Shown one piece after another: positions 36,928 to 49,381 of a stretch of 64,000 nucleotides of DNA. The notes under the pieces were generated by a model. The model saw nothing but the letters and a program-made list of their open reading frames with translations, searched no databases and was not told where the DNA came from. Origin of the DNA: Trichinella spiralis (lineage: Eukaryota; Nematoda; Enoplea; Trichinellida; Trichinellidae); contig CM012955.1 in the NCBI GenBank assembly GCA_000181795.3, positions 12,524,907-12,588,906 on the forward strand. Reading direction: 5' to 3'. The stretch's first letter is position 1; each line of letters begins with the position of its first letter. Position numbers and translations under genes: made by a program.

Positions 36928-38113
36928 TCATCAGTTGGTGGAATATGTTGTCAATTGGCGGTATCCGCAGCTGATTAATCGCCAAAACAGTAAATAAATA
37001 TATGATCAGTTCCGATTCACGATATTTTCAACTGTCATTTCACCGGTCAGAAAATGAAAATAATGTTGGTACTTGTGTTCTTTTTATTTTCATGTACACT
37101 TAAGCAGTGCTGTTTAATTATTTTTACTATTTTTCACCTTCGTTGTCCATTTTTTTGATTGGATTAATTGTGAATATTCTCAACAGAAACATTTTATTCA
37201 ACCAATTTGTGCGATGAAGCGTATATTCGTACGTATATTACATATTTACTTATTTATTTATTTGCCTATTTGTTTTTATTATTTTTGACATGATTTCAAT
37301 GATGAATTTATTATTCCAACATTCAGAACAGGCCATCGTTGTATTTGCTGAATGGCGTGGAAAGATTCGACGTTTTCGCTAGATTTAAATTACAACAGCA
37401 ATGGATCTTTCGCAGCTCGTTTGTATCATTTGTAATTTCTTTCACAACTATTAAAATCAACACTTGGAACAGCGAAAGATATTCAATGTTGTTGCGTTCT
37501 TTTTTTTTTTTTTATTTTCTCTATTCAACTGCTACCGATTTGCCTGCGTAAAATTGAACTTGATTTTCTTTAATGGAAGTATGATTTTCAAATAATTTCA
37601 AAAATTCCAAAAATATGAACAATATTATTATTTTTCATTTTTTAAAAATTAATAAATTTTTCAATGGGCAATTTAAACAATTTCTTGTTTTACTTTATTT
37701 TAAAGGTAGCAAACTTTAAATTTATTTTAAAGTGTTTTAAACAAAATTTACCTATATAAATGATGTTCTGCGACGAAATTTTCATTCTGTTGGTTTTCTC
37801 CGTTCCGGGACGACCTGCTTGAAACTCTCTCTCTCTCTTGCTCTTGCTCTTGCTCTTGCTCTCTGTTGCTTTCTCTTGCGCTCTGCTTTCTGAACTTCCG
37901 AACTCTGTTTTTTCTGCGATTTCTGGTAAGTAATATTTGAATTGCTTTCAGATCAACGTGTTCTATCAATTGAACCAATGAAAAGATGGATAGATGGAAA
38001 CTCGTAGTATTTTTACAACAATCCCTTAATGACATGTTGTTGTTTGTCCATCACTAAATTATCATACATTAATTTTTTTTGAAACAATGTATATATTTTT
38101 AGTTAGCGAAAAA
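36928..38113. other. Intergenic with CTCTTG hexamer-like repeat
   Basis: SNX 3'UTR and the 5' flank of the EGF-repeat gene. A pyrimidine-rich tract of CTTGCT units occupies about 37827-37862. No exon identified. Confidence 0.6.
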
Positions 38114-39391
38114 ATGTTGACCGTGCAAGTTGTTGTGTCGTTGGTCTGGTTGATTGTTTGTGGGTCTGCGGATTTAGGTGGTCTTGTATCAAATATTTGC
38201 TGTAGTCGTTTTACACTTACGTTGGTTTTGAAACTGTATTTCAGAATTTTGGTCGTGCACATCGAACTCGGATTGCTTGAATGGCGGTAATTGCAGCTTA
38301 CCCGATGGTAGATGCGTTTGCGATTCTGACTTCGATGGTATTAACTGTCAACTGAGTAAGTTGCTTGCTTATAAATTATGGAAATTTTGTGTGATTATAA
38401 ATTATGAACTTTTTTTTAAACAATTGCAGAAGTAGGCACATGCATCGACTCTGATTGTTACAATGGTGGCAGTTGTTTCCAACTTAGCCCAAACACTTAC
38501 AAATGCCTGTGCCCATATTCATACGACGGCACATTTTGTGAAACTCGTAAGTTTCAATTTATGTAAAAGAAAAAGAGATTTACAAGTGTTATTTTAAATT
38601 TAGCGTACAATTTCATGGAGCTGGGCATGCAGTTGATAAAGCGTAATTATCTTTTTCAAGCGTTTATTATTGTTGTCGTCATTACAACAATTGCGGGATA
38701 TGTTTTCATGATTCGTAAGGTAAAATTTCTTTTTTCATTTGTTATAATCGCAATTTTTTATTTCTTTATTTGTAGCAGCATTAATTCTAATGATTTTCTA
38801 ATTTTCTGATAAATATTTTCAAATTTTCTCACACTAGAGTTTTCATTAAAATTACAAATGTATTGAACATTTCAGGCACATCGTTTGATTAAACGTGAAT
38901 ATGTCGATAGGAACGTAAGGAAATTTGTATCTCAACGGTAAGCAGTTACAAATTATTAACTTTTCTTTGTAAACTGTTTAGGAGAGTTAGGACAGCAGGT
39001 TCAGGAGTTAGCTTTATTTTACATCTGCTTTAGGATTGAAGGAGAATTGGTCAAACGGAAGGAGGTGAAACCAGTGAAAATTAAATCTTCTTCTATTGCA
39101 AGTATATTCAGAAGATCTTCTGCTGTAAATAATACGTTGGATGTCAAGAGAAAAAGTATCTTTGACGGAAATGTTCGTGCATTGAAGAAGGAATCGTTGT
39201 CGGCACAACCAATTAAGGCGTATGCAGTTACAAAAATCATTGGAGCTATGCATATAAGCTTTATTTTTCACATATGCTTTAGGCCTCGAAAAGAAGCGGT
39301 CGTGGCGAAGGATACCAAAAGAATTGGTAAAAAAGTTTGCCGTCGAAAATTAAGCAAAAAAAAGAACGTTATTGCTGGTTCTCAGAAATAA
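38114..39391 (+). CDS. Type I membrane protein with two EGF-like modules
   Basis: Seven exons (38114-38177, 38245-38355, 38430-38546, 38604-38719, 38876-38937, 39034-39219, 39283-39391) give 254 aa. Signal peptide MLTVQVVVSLVWLIVCGSA. EGF module 1 (CTSNSDCLNGGNC...CVCDSDFDGINC) and module 2 (CIDSDCYNGGSC...CLCPYSYDGTFC) each have six cysteines and sit on their own phase 1-1 exons, the classical EGF exon arrangement. A transmembrane helix follows (about 126-146, FIIVVVITTIAGYVFM), then a roughly 105-residue strongly basic cytoplasmic tail rich in Lys, Arg and Ser. I do not recognise a specific orthologue. It is shaped like an EGF-ligand precursor or small adhesion receptor, but the modules do not carry an obvious receptor-ligand spacing. 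The last intron (63 bp) is in frame without a stop, so a 21-residue longer form is possible. AATAAA at 39590. Confidence 0.85.
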
Positions 39392-40222
39392 CTGTTCATC
39401 TTATTCCTGTTACTGATGGTGTTTAAAATCACCAATTTACATTTTTTTTCTTTCATTCATCAATATAATTATTTTTTCATCAAATATGTTCAACATAATA
39501 TCATTGTACCTGTTGAAATCAAGTTGAAACTTATTTATTTCTTTTGCTTATGATATTATTTTCTCATTATATTAAATATTGTTTGATTGAATAAAAATAA
39601 AAATAAAAATAAAATTTTCAATTACATTTTCATCTTTTCTTCATGTTGTGAATTAATCGAATTCATATGCAAGAGTAAATTTCATCTCCATTATTGCTGC
39701 TGCAATCTATAAACCACTGATGAATGTGCCATACTTGAATTTTTATTCTCTGAAAACAAAGCTACAAAGCTAGCTGGCTACAAAGGGTTTTTTTTCTTGA
39801 TTTTGGAGGCTTGAACATGTTTCGTAAATTTCAAAAACTGTGCTGCGAATAAATTCAATTTTCAAAAACACAGTAAGCATGTTTCGAAGAATGCTTCTTT
39901 TTTTTGTTTTCAATTTTTCAACAATCGAAATATTCCAAAACAAATATTGATCGTGTCGAAGAATAGTGTGCTTGCTTTTGTCATTTCAAAAGAAAAGAAA
40001 AAATCATCATAATTTGAAAATTATCATATTAAATCCTGATGTCAAGTATTTTTTGAACGTGACTTACTGTAGTATGATTTTTTAAACGAGTTTTAAATTT
40101 GCTTGCGCAATTTTGTTTTGTATTGACACTTTTCAAAGGAAATAATTATATTATTAAATTTATTGATGATGATATGGTTTTATTTGTTTCAACTGTGTGA
40201 ACAATTTTATTCTAAAATTGTT

Positions 40223-40299
40223 ATGGATGTTTTCAAACACGTGTACGAGTCAAATCAAGTAGAGAAGAAAAATTGCTGTCAGTCGTCCAAAGATTTCAG
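40223..40299 (+). CDS. Candidate first coding exon, unknown gene
   Basis: Opens with ATG and encodes MDVFKHVYESNQVEKKNCC (first 19 of 25 residues), ending in AG|GTAAAT, a good donor in phase 2. It contains a CC pair and reads as plausible coding sequence. I could not find the next exon. The following plus-strand acceptor I inspected (near 40829) leads to a stop. Confidence 0.25.
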
Positions 40300-43200
40300 G
40301 TAAATGTTTAATTATATGTATTTTTTTCTTTTTTACGTTCATTCAATTAGTTTGTCAGTTGGTTTTTGCATTTCAAAAATGTTATCCTGTTTTGTTGGAC
40401 TGGGTATTATTAAATTATAATGGCAAATAATTTCATTTTAAAATCACGTCTGATCATTCTATTTGGGATGGTTGTTTAGTTTTGTATTCAGCTATTGTTC
40501 GTTTATTAAAATGTAAATTGAAACAGTACAACGATGCAGCACATTTGAATGGAAAGGGTGTTGAATTTTGTTCATCTTTTTTGAACATTGCATTGTAGAT
40601 TAGAGACCGTAATCAATTGCATTTCAAAAGTGCTACTTTCAATATTTGATGCGATGCTTTTGAGAAAATGTCATCGTTGAATATGAATATGAAATATGAT
40701 TACATTCACGTTGTTGATAAATAGGTTGAATGTCGAATACATCATCAATTTTCTCATTTGTTTATTTGAAATTTACCATTTGCTGTTTGAAATGAGTTGA
40801 TTTTATCATTTTTCAATTTGAATTTTAGTTTTGATTCGTAATCTTCCATATAAATTATTGATAATGATGATGTTCTGTCCCATATTTAATATTAGTAGAA
40901 CGATCGTTTTGGGGTCAAATTTATATAATACGTATTACAGTTGTGAGGTTTCATTATTTGCGGCCCTGATTGTACAGTGTCACTTGTTTTGCCGTAACTG
41001 TTATAGCAATGAAATTGTGCTTATCAGTTTATCTACTTTGTTCACTTGGTCGATGCTTATTGTTTGTTTCATTTCCTGAGAAGCATTAATCAACGTGTAG
41101 ACGACTGACTAATTTGTTTTGTTTTGATCATGTTAAATTGCTTGCATCTTTCCGTAGTGGAAACGTCACTTTAATGATGAAATACATATATAAGTATATG
41201 TATTTCTTTTAACTTCCTTCTATAGATGAATTATTATCATCATCATGTTTTCCATTTGAATGATGAAGCAGATTTTTTCCCGCTGATGATAATTTATTGA
41301 ATTGTATAACCATGTATGTGCATGTATACTGACTGGTTTTTTCTACACTTGAACTGGTGTAAGGCAGTGGAAAGATGGGCACAATATTTGCTATTTGTAA
41401 CGATTTCTGCTGAATCAGTGTTGTTTTGCTCAAGGCTGCTTTTGAATTGATTGCTAGATAGATACTAGTTCAAATTTCACCCACTAGCACCGGAACTAAC
41501 TGCAGCAGGCATGTATACGTCGGTATACTGTTGTTAGGTTGAACAATAATGCTCACTTTTCAATTTATTAATACATATATAGAATTTAATGGACATTTTC
41601 TGTTTCAAATTGAATTTTTTTCCCTTTACATTTATCAAAATAAATAATAATTATTGGAAAATATTAAAAATTGAAATAATATTATTTATTCATCGATTGA
41701 ACAGTTGAAGTGAAAACAATTGTGTTTATGAGATTGATTTTTGGTTCTTTATTTTTATTCAATTTTTCCATGCGTCATTTGTTGCCGAGACGGGAGGGGG
41801 TGGGGAGGAGGACAGGATAAAATTTGAATAATTAAATCGTCTTCAAATAAAATGTATTTAAGTAAGAACGAGGTGAAGAATAGCAGAGCCCAGTGGGACA
41901 GCAACTTGGTTAGCTGGTCGCTATGGCTATACGCCAGGTGGCGTTGAGTGGAGAGTGGTGGAGGCAAATTCGATTTGCTGCTCCTCCACCCGGAATTTTC
42001 ACCGCAAGCAGTCTACGCGTACTGCTTTTCGTACAAGGCGGGACTGTGTTCTCGTTTCTCGATTATATATATATGTATGTATATATTCGTATAAAAATAT
42101 TCACTGCTGTTGAAGTTATTGGGAAATTTTGCTTTTGACGACTATGCTGAGAAATTTCAAGCCAACAAGCGTCATCAGTGGCTGTTCATGTGCTAGGCAT
42201 GTTTCAACAACTTGCTTCCCCCATTACTTTTCCTGCTTTTCGCCGCGACGCGTTTCGCTTGCCGATGTTCATCATCGACATGCTTGCTGCCAATAAACAA
42301 CAATCACAGCATCGAGAGCAGACAATTTGGCACAATGAATGATCAACGATAATTTTACATCAGTTTTATGATAATTTTTATCATCTTTCACGTAAGAATG
42401 TTTTAATTTTGTTTCGAAAATTTTCCTCCATTCCAACGCTGTCACAGCTCATCTACGCGGGGCAAGTATCATACGAGCAGTATGTTGTAGATTTGTTTTT
42501 ATATTTTAATATGTATTCAAAAAATTTTTTTTCATCGAGAAATTATTTTTACGCGTTATAATGTAATTTTCAAAATTTTCACATCACGTTTGATTTCACA
42601 AACAAGTGGTCACGGTGTTCATATTGACTCTTCTACTCGACAATCATATTTTCTCAATATTGGTGGCTGGCTGTTCTATTAGCTGTTTCTGAATTCAAAT
42701 TTCGTGTATTTATTTATTGTGGGACATTTTGATGAAAGGACAAAATTTTAATAAGCTAAAAGCTTCAATATCACTCAACGAAGTTGTATTCATTTTTATT
42801 TATTTAAAAAAAACAGAAAAAGCAAAAGAAGCTCTTCAATCAATTTGAACGTGTGATTGCAGTTATTCAAATTCATGTATGCGTGCATTCAAGAGCTTAG
42901 TTTTTTTTTGTTCTGATCGTTTGTTTCATCAACTAAATCGAGTATTTAATTTGGAAAAAGAAACTTTATTCAAGTATCAGAAAATTTAAATATTATTTTT
43001 CAAAAAAAAAATAGATGAAGAAACAGTCAAGTGATTTTCAGCGTTGAGTAAAAGCGGCAGCTAGATGTGCGAAAATCGATTTCACGCCGACCGAGAGTCC
43101 ATATAGTTGAGAGATGAGGCTGCAGTTGAGGAAGTTCGTTTTCATTTTGACTTACAAATTCACAACTGCATCTTGTCAGTTTTAATTTTCAATTTTATAA

Positions 43201-44619
43201 ACGTTATACTTTTTGTCAGAAGTAGTTTTATTCAACCTTTTCTGAAATTTTTTTCTGATTTACGTTTTTTCCATATTTATATTTATGCTCTATTTGTGAA
43301 AATTAAAATTATTTTACATTGCCATGCGATTATTGCAATCGTTTGTTTTTCTTTGAATTTCCTGGTGATGGCAGTTAATAAAATTAATTATCTTACCAAA
43401 TGGGAAGAAAATGGGTTAGATAGAACATCGTACAGCTAGCTAGCTATCTAGCTGACTAGCTCTGTTCAGTTGTTAATATATGAAGCACGTTTTTGATGAT
43501 CTAGTTTCATGATGTGGTCGATTTTTCTTCTTCTTTTTTTTATGCACAATTGATGTATCGTGAAATAAAATTTGAAAAGTCAATTTTTCCAGAACACTGC
43601 CAAAGGAATCATTGTGCGTGTCTGTGTCTGTGTTTTTTTTTCTTTGTTATTTATGTATGTATGTATGTATATCGGTGTAGGCGATAAACAGCCTGACGTT
43701 CTATGTGAAGAGGAAGTAATTTTATCGATTTCGAGAGTAATTATTTATTTCATAAGCAGTATCACATGGCAGTATATATATATTTTTCCCCCTCTTTTTA
43801 GCTTCTCTCTACTCGATGAATTCCTCTTTTAGTGTTTCAATAGCAGACTTCACTTCAATTGTGGAACAATTGAGGATAAGTGATGAGAATAATGAAAAGC
43901 GTGAAGTTGAACATCAGCACATTATCTTAGAAAGAGTCGCGGAGATTTGCTTTCTATCATCAATTGACTTTACATTTAAATTGTCGATGATGAAATTATT
44001 CAATTGATCCATCCATTCATAAAGTTCTCTTATCTCTCCATATTCTGCAATAGTTCATTGACCTTGTGTGTTCCACTTCAACAAAACAATGAGTACAAAT
44101 GACATTTGCATAAATTTGCTTATCATTGTTATTATTATTAATTATTATTAGCATATAAAGACAATTTGATTGAACGGGTGTTTTGCTTTTTCGTAAAACA
44201 AACGTACAAAGTGATTTTATAAGTTTTTTTTTAAAATATATTTCCATTCATAAATGAAGATAAATTGCAATGGATTGTTGCTACAATTGTCGTTCAAAAG
44301 ACAATTCAATGCTTCAAACGAAAGAAGACAACGCCGCTTCATCCGTCTGCTTCTGTTTAGCTGAACAAGCGGCGGCGGACCGAGTTGAATTGTCTTTAGA
44401 TTGCCCGTTTCTTTATCCAAATACAATTTTAAATAATATCATGCTCAGGCTGCTGGAAACTTCATCCCTGTTGTTCAGCACAACGGTCGTGCTGCTTGCT
44501 GTTTGTTGTTGATTTGCAAATTGCAAAACAGCAGCAGCAGCAGCAGTAGCAGCATCATATTTTGAACTGCAAACAAAAATATGAAAGCAATTTTCAAAAT
44601 TTTATGAATAATTTTCAAT

Positions 44620-44877
44620 TTATTGATTTTCCTTTTTATTCAACGCATGCTGCTGCAAATTGGCACGCGCTTGGGATCGATTTTTCCAAAACTCCAATCT
44701 CGCTTTTGCTGCAGCAGCAGCAGCAGCAAACAAATTTTTCTCAATTTCAGAATTTGCATAATTTGGTGCGTTTCCATTTTGCTTGGTTTTACTATTTCTG
44801 TGCGTGTTGTCTTTTTTCTTGTATGGGGCGAGTGTTTCGTAGAAAATATTCTCCTGTTCATCCAAATCTGACCATCC
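44620..44877 (-). CDS. Candidate C-terminal exon with poly-Ala run, unknown gene
   Basis: From a tagcag acceptor at 44878-44883, the minus strand is open for 85 codons to TAA at 44620. The peptide is hydrophilic (DEQENIFYETLAPYKKK... then FAAAAAAAKARLEFWKNRSQ), with seven Ala encoded by a GCT/GCA triplet repeat. The stop overlaps an AATAAA-like string. The upstream exon is not found and the A-rich composition makes chance possible. Confidence 0.25.
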   Translation of the reverse strand, partial: GWSDLDEQENIFYETLAPYKKKDNTHRNSKTKQNGNAPNYANSEIEKNLFAAAAAAAKARLEFWKNRSQARANLQQHALNKKENQ

Positions 44878-47813
44878 CTGCTATCCCAGGATGATGCTCA
44901 CTTTTGTGCAGACAAGTGCAGAAATTATATATCACTTCATCGAATGTGTTTAATTGTTAAACTTTTGCATCTGTTTGTTCATCTCATTTGGGTTCATATC
45001 TCACATCCATCCATCTATCCATCCGTGCGCCATTTTGTTTTTTTTTTGAAATTACATGTCAAAACATTATGATGTTTGCAATTTTGACAATGCTTTGTCA
45101 TTTAGCATTTGTTTGACAAATCGATGTTGCAGTAGTTTATGATCGTTTTCTCACGATCTAACAGATTATTAAACAGCACAACGCTTGATTTGAAAGTAAT
45201 TTTTTTTTATTTCAATATTTCAAATTCCATTCTCACATTTGTAGACAACTGAAATGGGGGTGTGGAGACTAGGGGAAGGGGGGGGAGTATTTTCTCTGTT
45301 GAGAATTTTCTATAAGATGGTAATTTTCATTTTACATCAGATCTGAGTTTCCGAGTGAAATTTGAATAATTTTCAAAGAACAAAACGAATTGCACCAGGA
45401 TGAAATAAAGTGCTGAAAATTGAGCCGTCTGTGACAGCTGTTTGTTCGAAAGTTGTCAGCAGTGCGGTGGTATGAAGTTTGAAATGATTAAAAATAAATG
45501 CAAAAATAGTGCTAAAATTTAATGTCTGGTTGTTGTTTTCTCGGCGACGACGACGACGACGACGATGATGCATTTGGGCAAAAGAATGAAAGCATTAAAT
45601 TTTTTTTTAATGGACGTTTCTATTATTGTTAAATTGGTTGAAAAAAGTCTTAGCACTTTGTTTTAGCTTTTTCTCTTTTGCAAAACAACAATATCCACTT
45701 ACGCGGATATCTATTTTCAAAGCTTTGCTAGTTGTTTGCATTTTGCTGCTTAAGCGTTGATCACTTGCTCAGTCAGTGGACAACTGTTGTTTCAAAAACA
45801 AAACGCTTGATTAATGATCATTTTTCTGACGTTGCTCTTCACTTTTCGCTTGTGGTGGTATTCCTTTAGTTCAATTAGTTTCCAAATTATTCATACATCC
45901 AAAGGCGGAACACACTATCCAATTTTGCAATTGCATCATTATTCTAGAAAAGTTCAAATTATACGTATATTATTAATATTAATATTATTATTCTACATTG
46001 TAAAATTATATCTTGCGAATAAGAAATTATTCACATCAGAGCAGGTAAAGTCAACATTTCCATGTAGATATTAGTGAAAGAATTCAGTTCAAAAGGTCAG
46101 CATTACTAGCAAAAGCATCATTCATTATTAAAAGTTGACAGAAATAACTTTCCCCTGTCTCTCTGTGACAACAATGACAACGCCGATAAACAATGCTTGC
46201 AATAACAAATTCAGCACATTCAATCAGTAAATCACGCAATCAACCACTTGATAAATAGAAATATTTATTATTAGTTTGCGATTTTTAAAAATTTCTAAAA
46301 ACATGTTTTTATTAAAATTAAAAATAAATCAAGTATAAAATATACAACTTTCATTTTCAAATAATCATCTTGAAGTGATGATCTAATTTCGTGAAGCATG
46401 TTTTTATTGTATAAAATTGAAGATTTTATGAAAATAATATTTTTTCATTTGATAATTTTTTTCAATGATGCACAATTTATTAAGAACAAGCAAATCGGAT
46501 AGCAAATACAAATTGATTTCAAGTTATTAAAATTGAAATTAAATTTCTTCCTAGAATTTCAGTGAAGTGCATGGAATTTGAAGATTGACAACTTCACTGA
46601 TTGCACTAGCTTTATCAAAATAGTTGTTCAGCAAATATTCCGTTTGTGATAAGTGTTTTCTTTTCCAACTGCAACCTGTCTGCCACGACGACAAATTTCA
46701 CGTCAAATATAATTTAAATAATATTGACTAGAGTGAATATTTAGATATTTTTTTATTAAAAAAAATTATACAAGCTATGTGTATTTTATTTTTTTAAAAA
46801 ACAATTTTTCTCGACTGATGAAATTTTGATCAACATTATTAATAGTAGAAAATTCTGACGAAATGCGTACAATTTTATTGTGGATTTTTTTTTCATTGAG
46901 GAAATTTCTTCGAGGACATTATCAAAAGAAATAATTGAAACACTATTCAAAAATTCGCGGCCATACTGTTTTTTATTCGATACAAATCGATCAGTTTTTA
47001 ATGTCATAATTTTTGTTCGTACGAATGTTCAAAAGTGTTTCTAGGGTAAAATTGGTGGAAAATAATTTTCAAATATTTAAACTTTGTAAAATAGGATGTG
47101 TAATTTGTAAATAAAAAGATCATTCGAAAACCTATTCAAAATTGATAAATGTTGTTCATTTCGAATCGAGTTAGTGCATAAAATTGAACAGTAAAAAATT
47201 TGAAATCTATACAGTATTGGATTGAGAAAGTTAACGTATTTGTATATTATTGTTTGTTGTCTGTGATACTGCCGATCAAAGTGGGTGCGAAACATCTTTT
47301 ATTTTTTTGTCGTCACAGTGTCTGTGTCATATTAGATAAACGAAATAAATTGAAAGAATAAAAAATGTGTTTACAAAAGCATCATCAGTGAAAAGCACAT
47401 CATTTACTGTAAATGTTTACTGTAGTATTTGTTTTAAAGAATTTTTATAGAATGATGGAAATAGCATTTTTTTTTTAGAAATTTTATTGTTATAATGTGT
47501 ACAGTGCATGTTGAAAATGGTTTTTCTTTTCAAAATTATTTTATTGAAAATCTAAATTTGTCGAATTTTCGTTGAAAATAAGCAATGGGCGATTTGTTTA
47601 AATTAATTATTGCAATAATAAAATATTTGAAGAAAAAATATATTTATAATTAATGGTCGGTTTGAGTTGAAAAAGTTTGAAGTGTGAAATATTTGTGAAT
47701 GCGGAAAATTGAAAATCTGCAATTAGTCTATCGTATTGCGATGAACTTGCTTGATTGTCTACTGTAGCGCATGCATACTGGCAGGCAGTAGTGTTAGGAC
47801 GCGGTCAGTGGAG

Positions 47814-49350
47814 ATGAGTCTCTCGAAAAGCGACCGTACTGTAGAATTGTCTTCGTTTCTCAAATCAAGTCCGTCGGTTCCGCTTGTGGAACGACTGCTG
47901 GACGAATGTTCAATTGAGTTTCCCTTCAAACGTACCAACAGTGCGATATGCAATCTGACTCGCGACGGCGAGCACGTGCGTCCGCATTTGCACAAGGGGC
48001 GTGTACTGGCCATGCTGACATCCGGAGGGGATTCTCCAGGTGAGCTTTGGTTATTTTTTTGTTTTTTTCTCTTTTCAGCTTAATTTGGAACCGCCTTTTT
48101 GCGCTATGGCTGACGAGGCGGACGTGGTCGGCGAAAGCCGAGATTCTGTGCCTGTGCTTCCGCCTCAGACGGTAAAGCCGAGATTCGTATCTCGACTCGA
48201 CTCGATCGTCAGTTTTGCCGGTCGAGAAGGCGATTTAGTACTGCCCAGAAGTCAAATTGGACGCTGTTTGGCTGTTTTTACGAGCGGTGGTGATAGTCAA
48301 GGTGCAACAAATAGCATTGGAATCATATCACAGTGGACCCATTTTCCAACAATTTTGCTTTCGTTTTTAATTATTATTCATTCAATTGATTATTTTATTT
48401 ATTGTCAAGTATTATTTGTTTTATTTTACAGGAATGAACGCAGCGTTGAGAGCAGTGTGCCGTATGGGATTGTATCTTGGTTGCCAAGTTTATTTCATCC
48501 ACGAAGGTTATCAGGGTATGGTCGACGGCGACAGATATATCAAAGAAGCGACTTGGAACAGCGTTAGTGATATAATTCAAAAAAGTGGAACTATTATCGG
48601 CAGTGCACGTTCGAAAGATTTTCGAACAAGACAGGGTCGTCTGAAGGCGGCGGAAAATTTATTGAAACGCAACATCACAAATTTGGTTTGCATCGGCGGC
48701 GATGGCAGTTTGACAGGTACATTTATCTATCTATTTATCTGTGAATGATAATAACAATAATATTCTTATTATTGGCGATGTTAAATTTTGTTCATTTTCA
48801 AAAGAGAAATTTATTACTTATTCAGTTGTTGTTGTTTTTTAAAATTGACATTATTCGATTAGTGCACTTTTCATTTTTTTTCACTCTTTCTTCGAACAAT
48901 ATGCAGTGCTGCTAAATGGGTTTTCGAAATCAATTTAACTTTCAACTCTATTAATTAAGTTAGTTGCTTCTGACAGGAGATTTATTTTTTTTCCAGTGCT
49001 GCTTTGAATAGAATTACACATTTCTTTGGACAAATTGAAAGCCGATAATTGTTCATAGCAGCGGATTCAGTAATCTTAGTGTCACTTTTCACTGTGCATG
49101 TAATTAAAAAGAAACTACTTTCTCACGTGAGCAATGTCAGTGTCAGTATGTGAAGGTTTTCTTTGTTCCCCCCCCCTTATCATTAAGCTTGATTCTATAG
49201 AAGTTATTGTGATAAAAGATAATAAAAGATTTTCCATCACAACCAAACGATGACCCGATTTTTATCTTTTTTTTTCTCTGTCTCTCACGTAATATTGCAT
49301 CATGCTCGTATAATTGCAGTGGAAAGAAAATTGCGTTATTGACTTTTTTA

Positions 49351-49381
<31 letters not shown>

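Larger units (their letters stand above)
39392..47813. other. 8.4 kb region with no assembled gene
   Basis: After the EGF gene's polyadenylation signal this is AT-rich DNA with homopolymers, a GC-richer patch at 41930-42300, and scattered candidate exons. The two best are listed separately (40223-40299 plus, 44620-44877 minus). Open frames at 44270-44512 (begins MDCCYNCRSKDN) and 43816-44007 are ambiguous. It may contain regulatory DNA or introns of genes I could not piece together. Confidence 0.45.

Noticed and set aside
45373-45573. Minus-strand frame starting MHH and poly-Arg
   Set aside because: The Arg run is a CGT/CGA triplet repeat; no partner exon or conserved segment.
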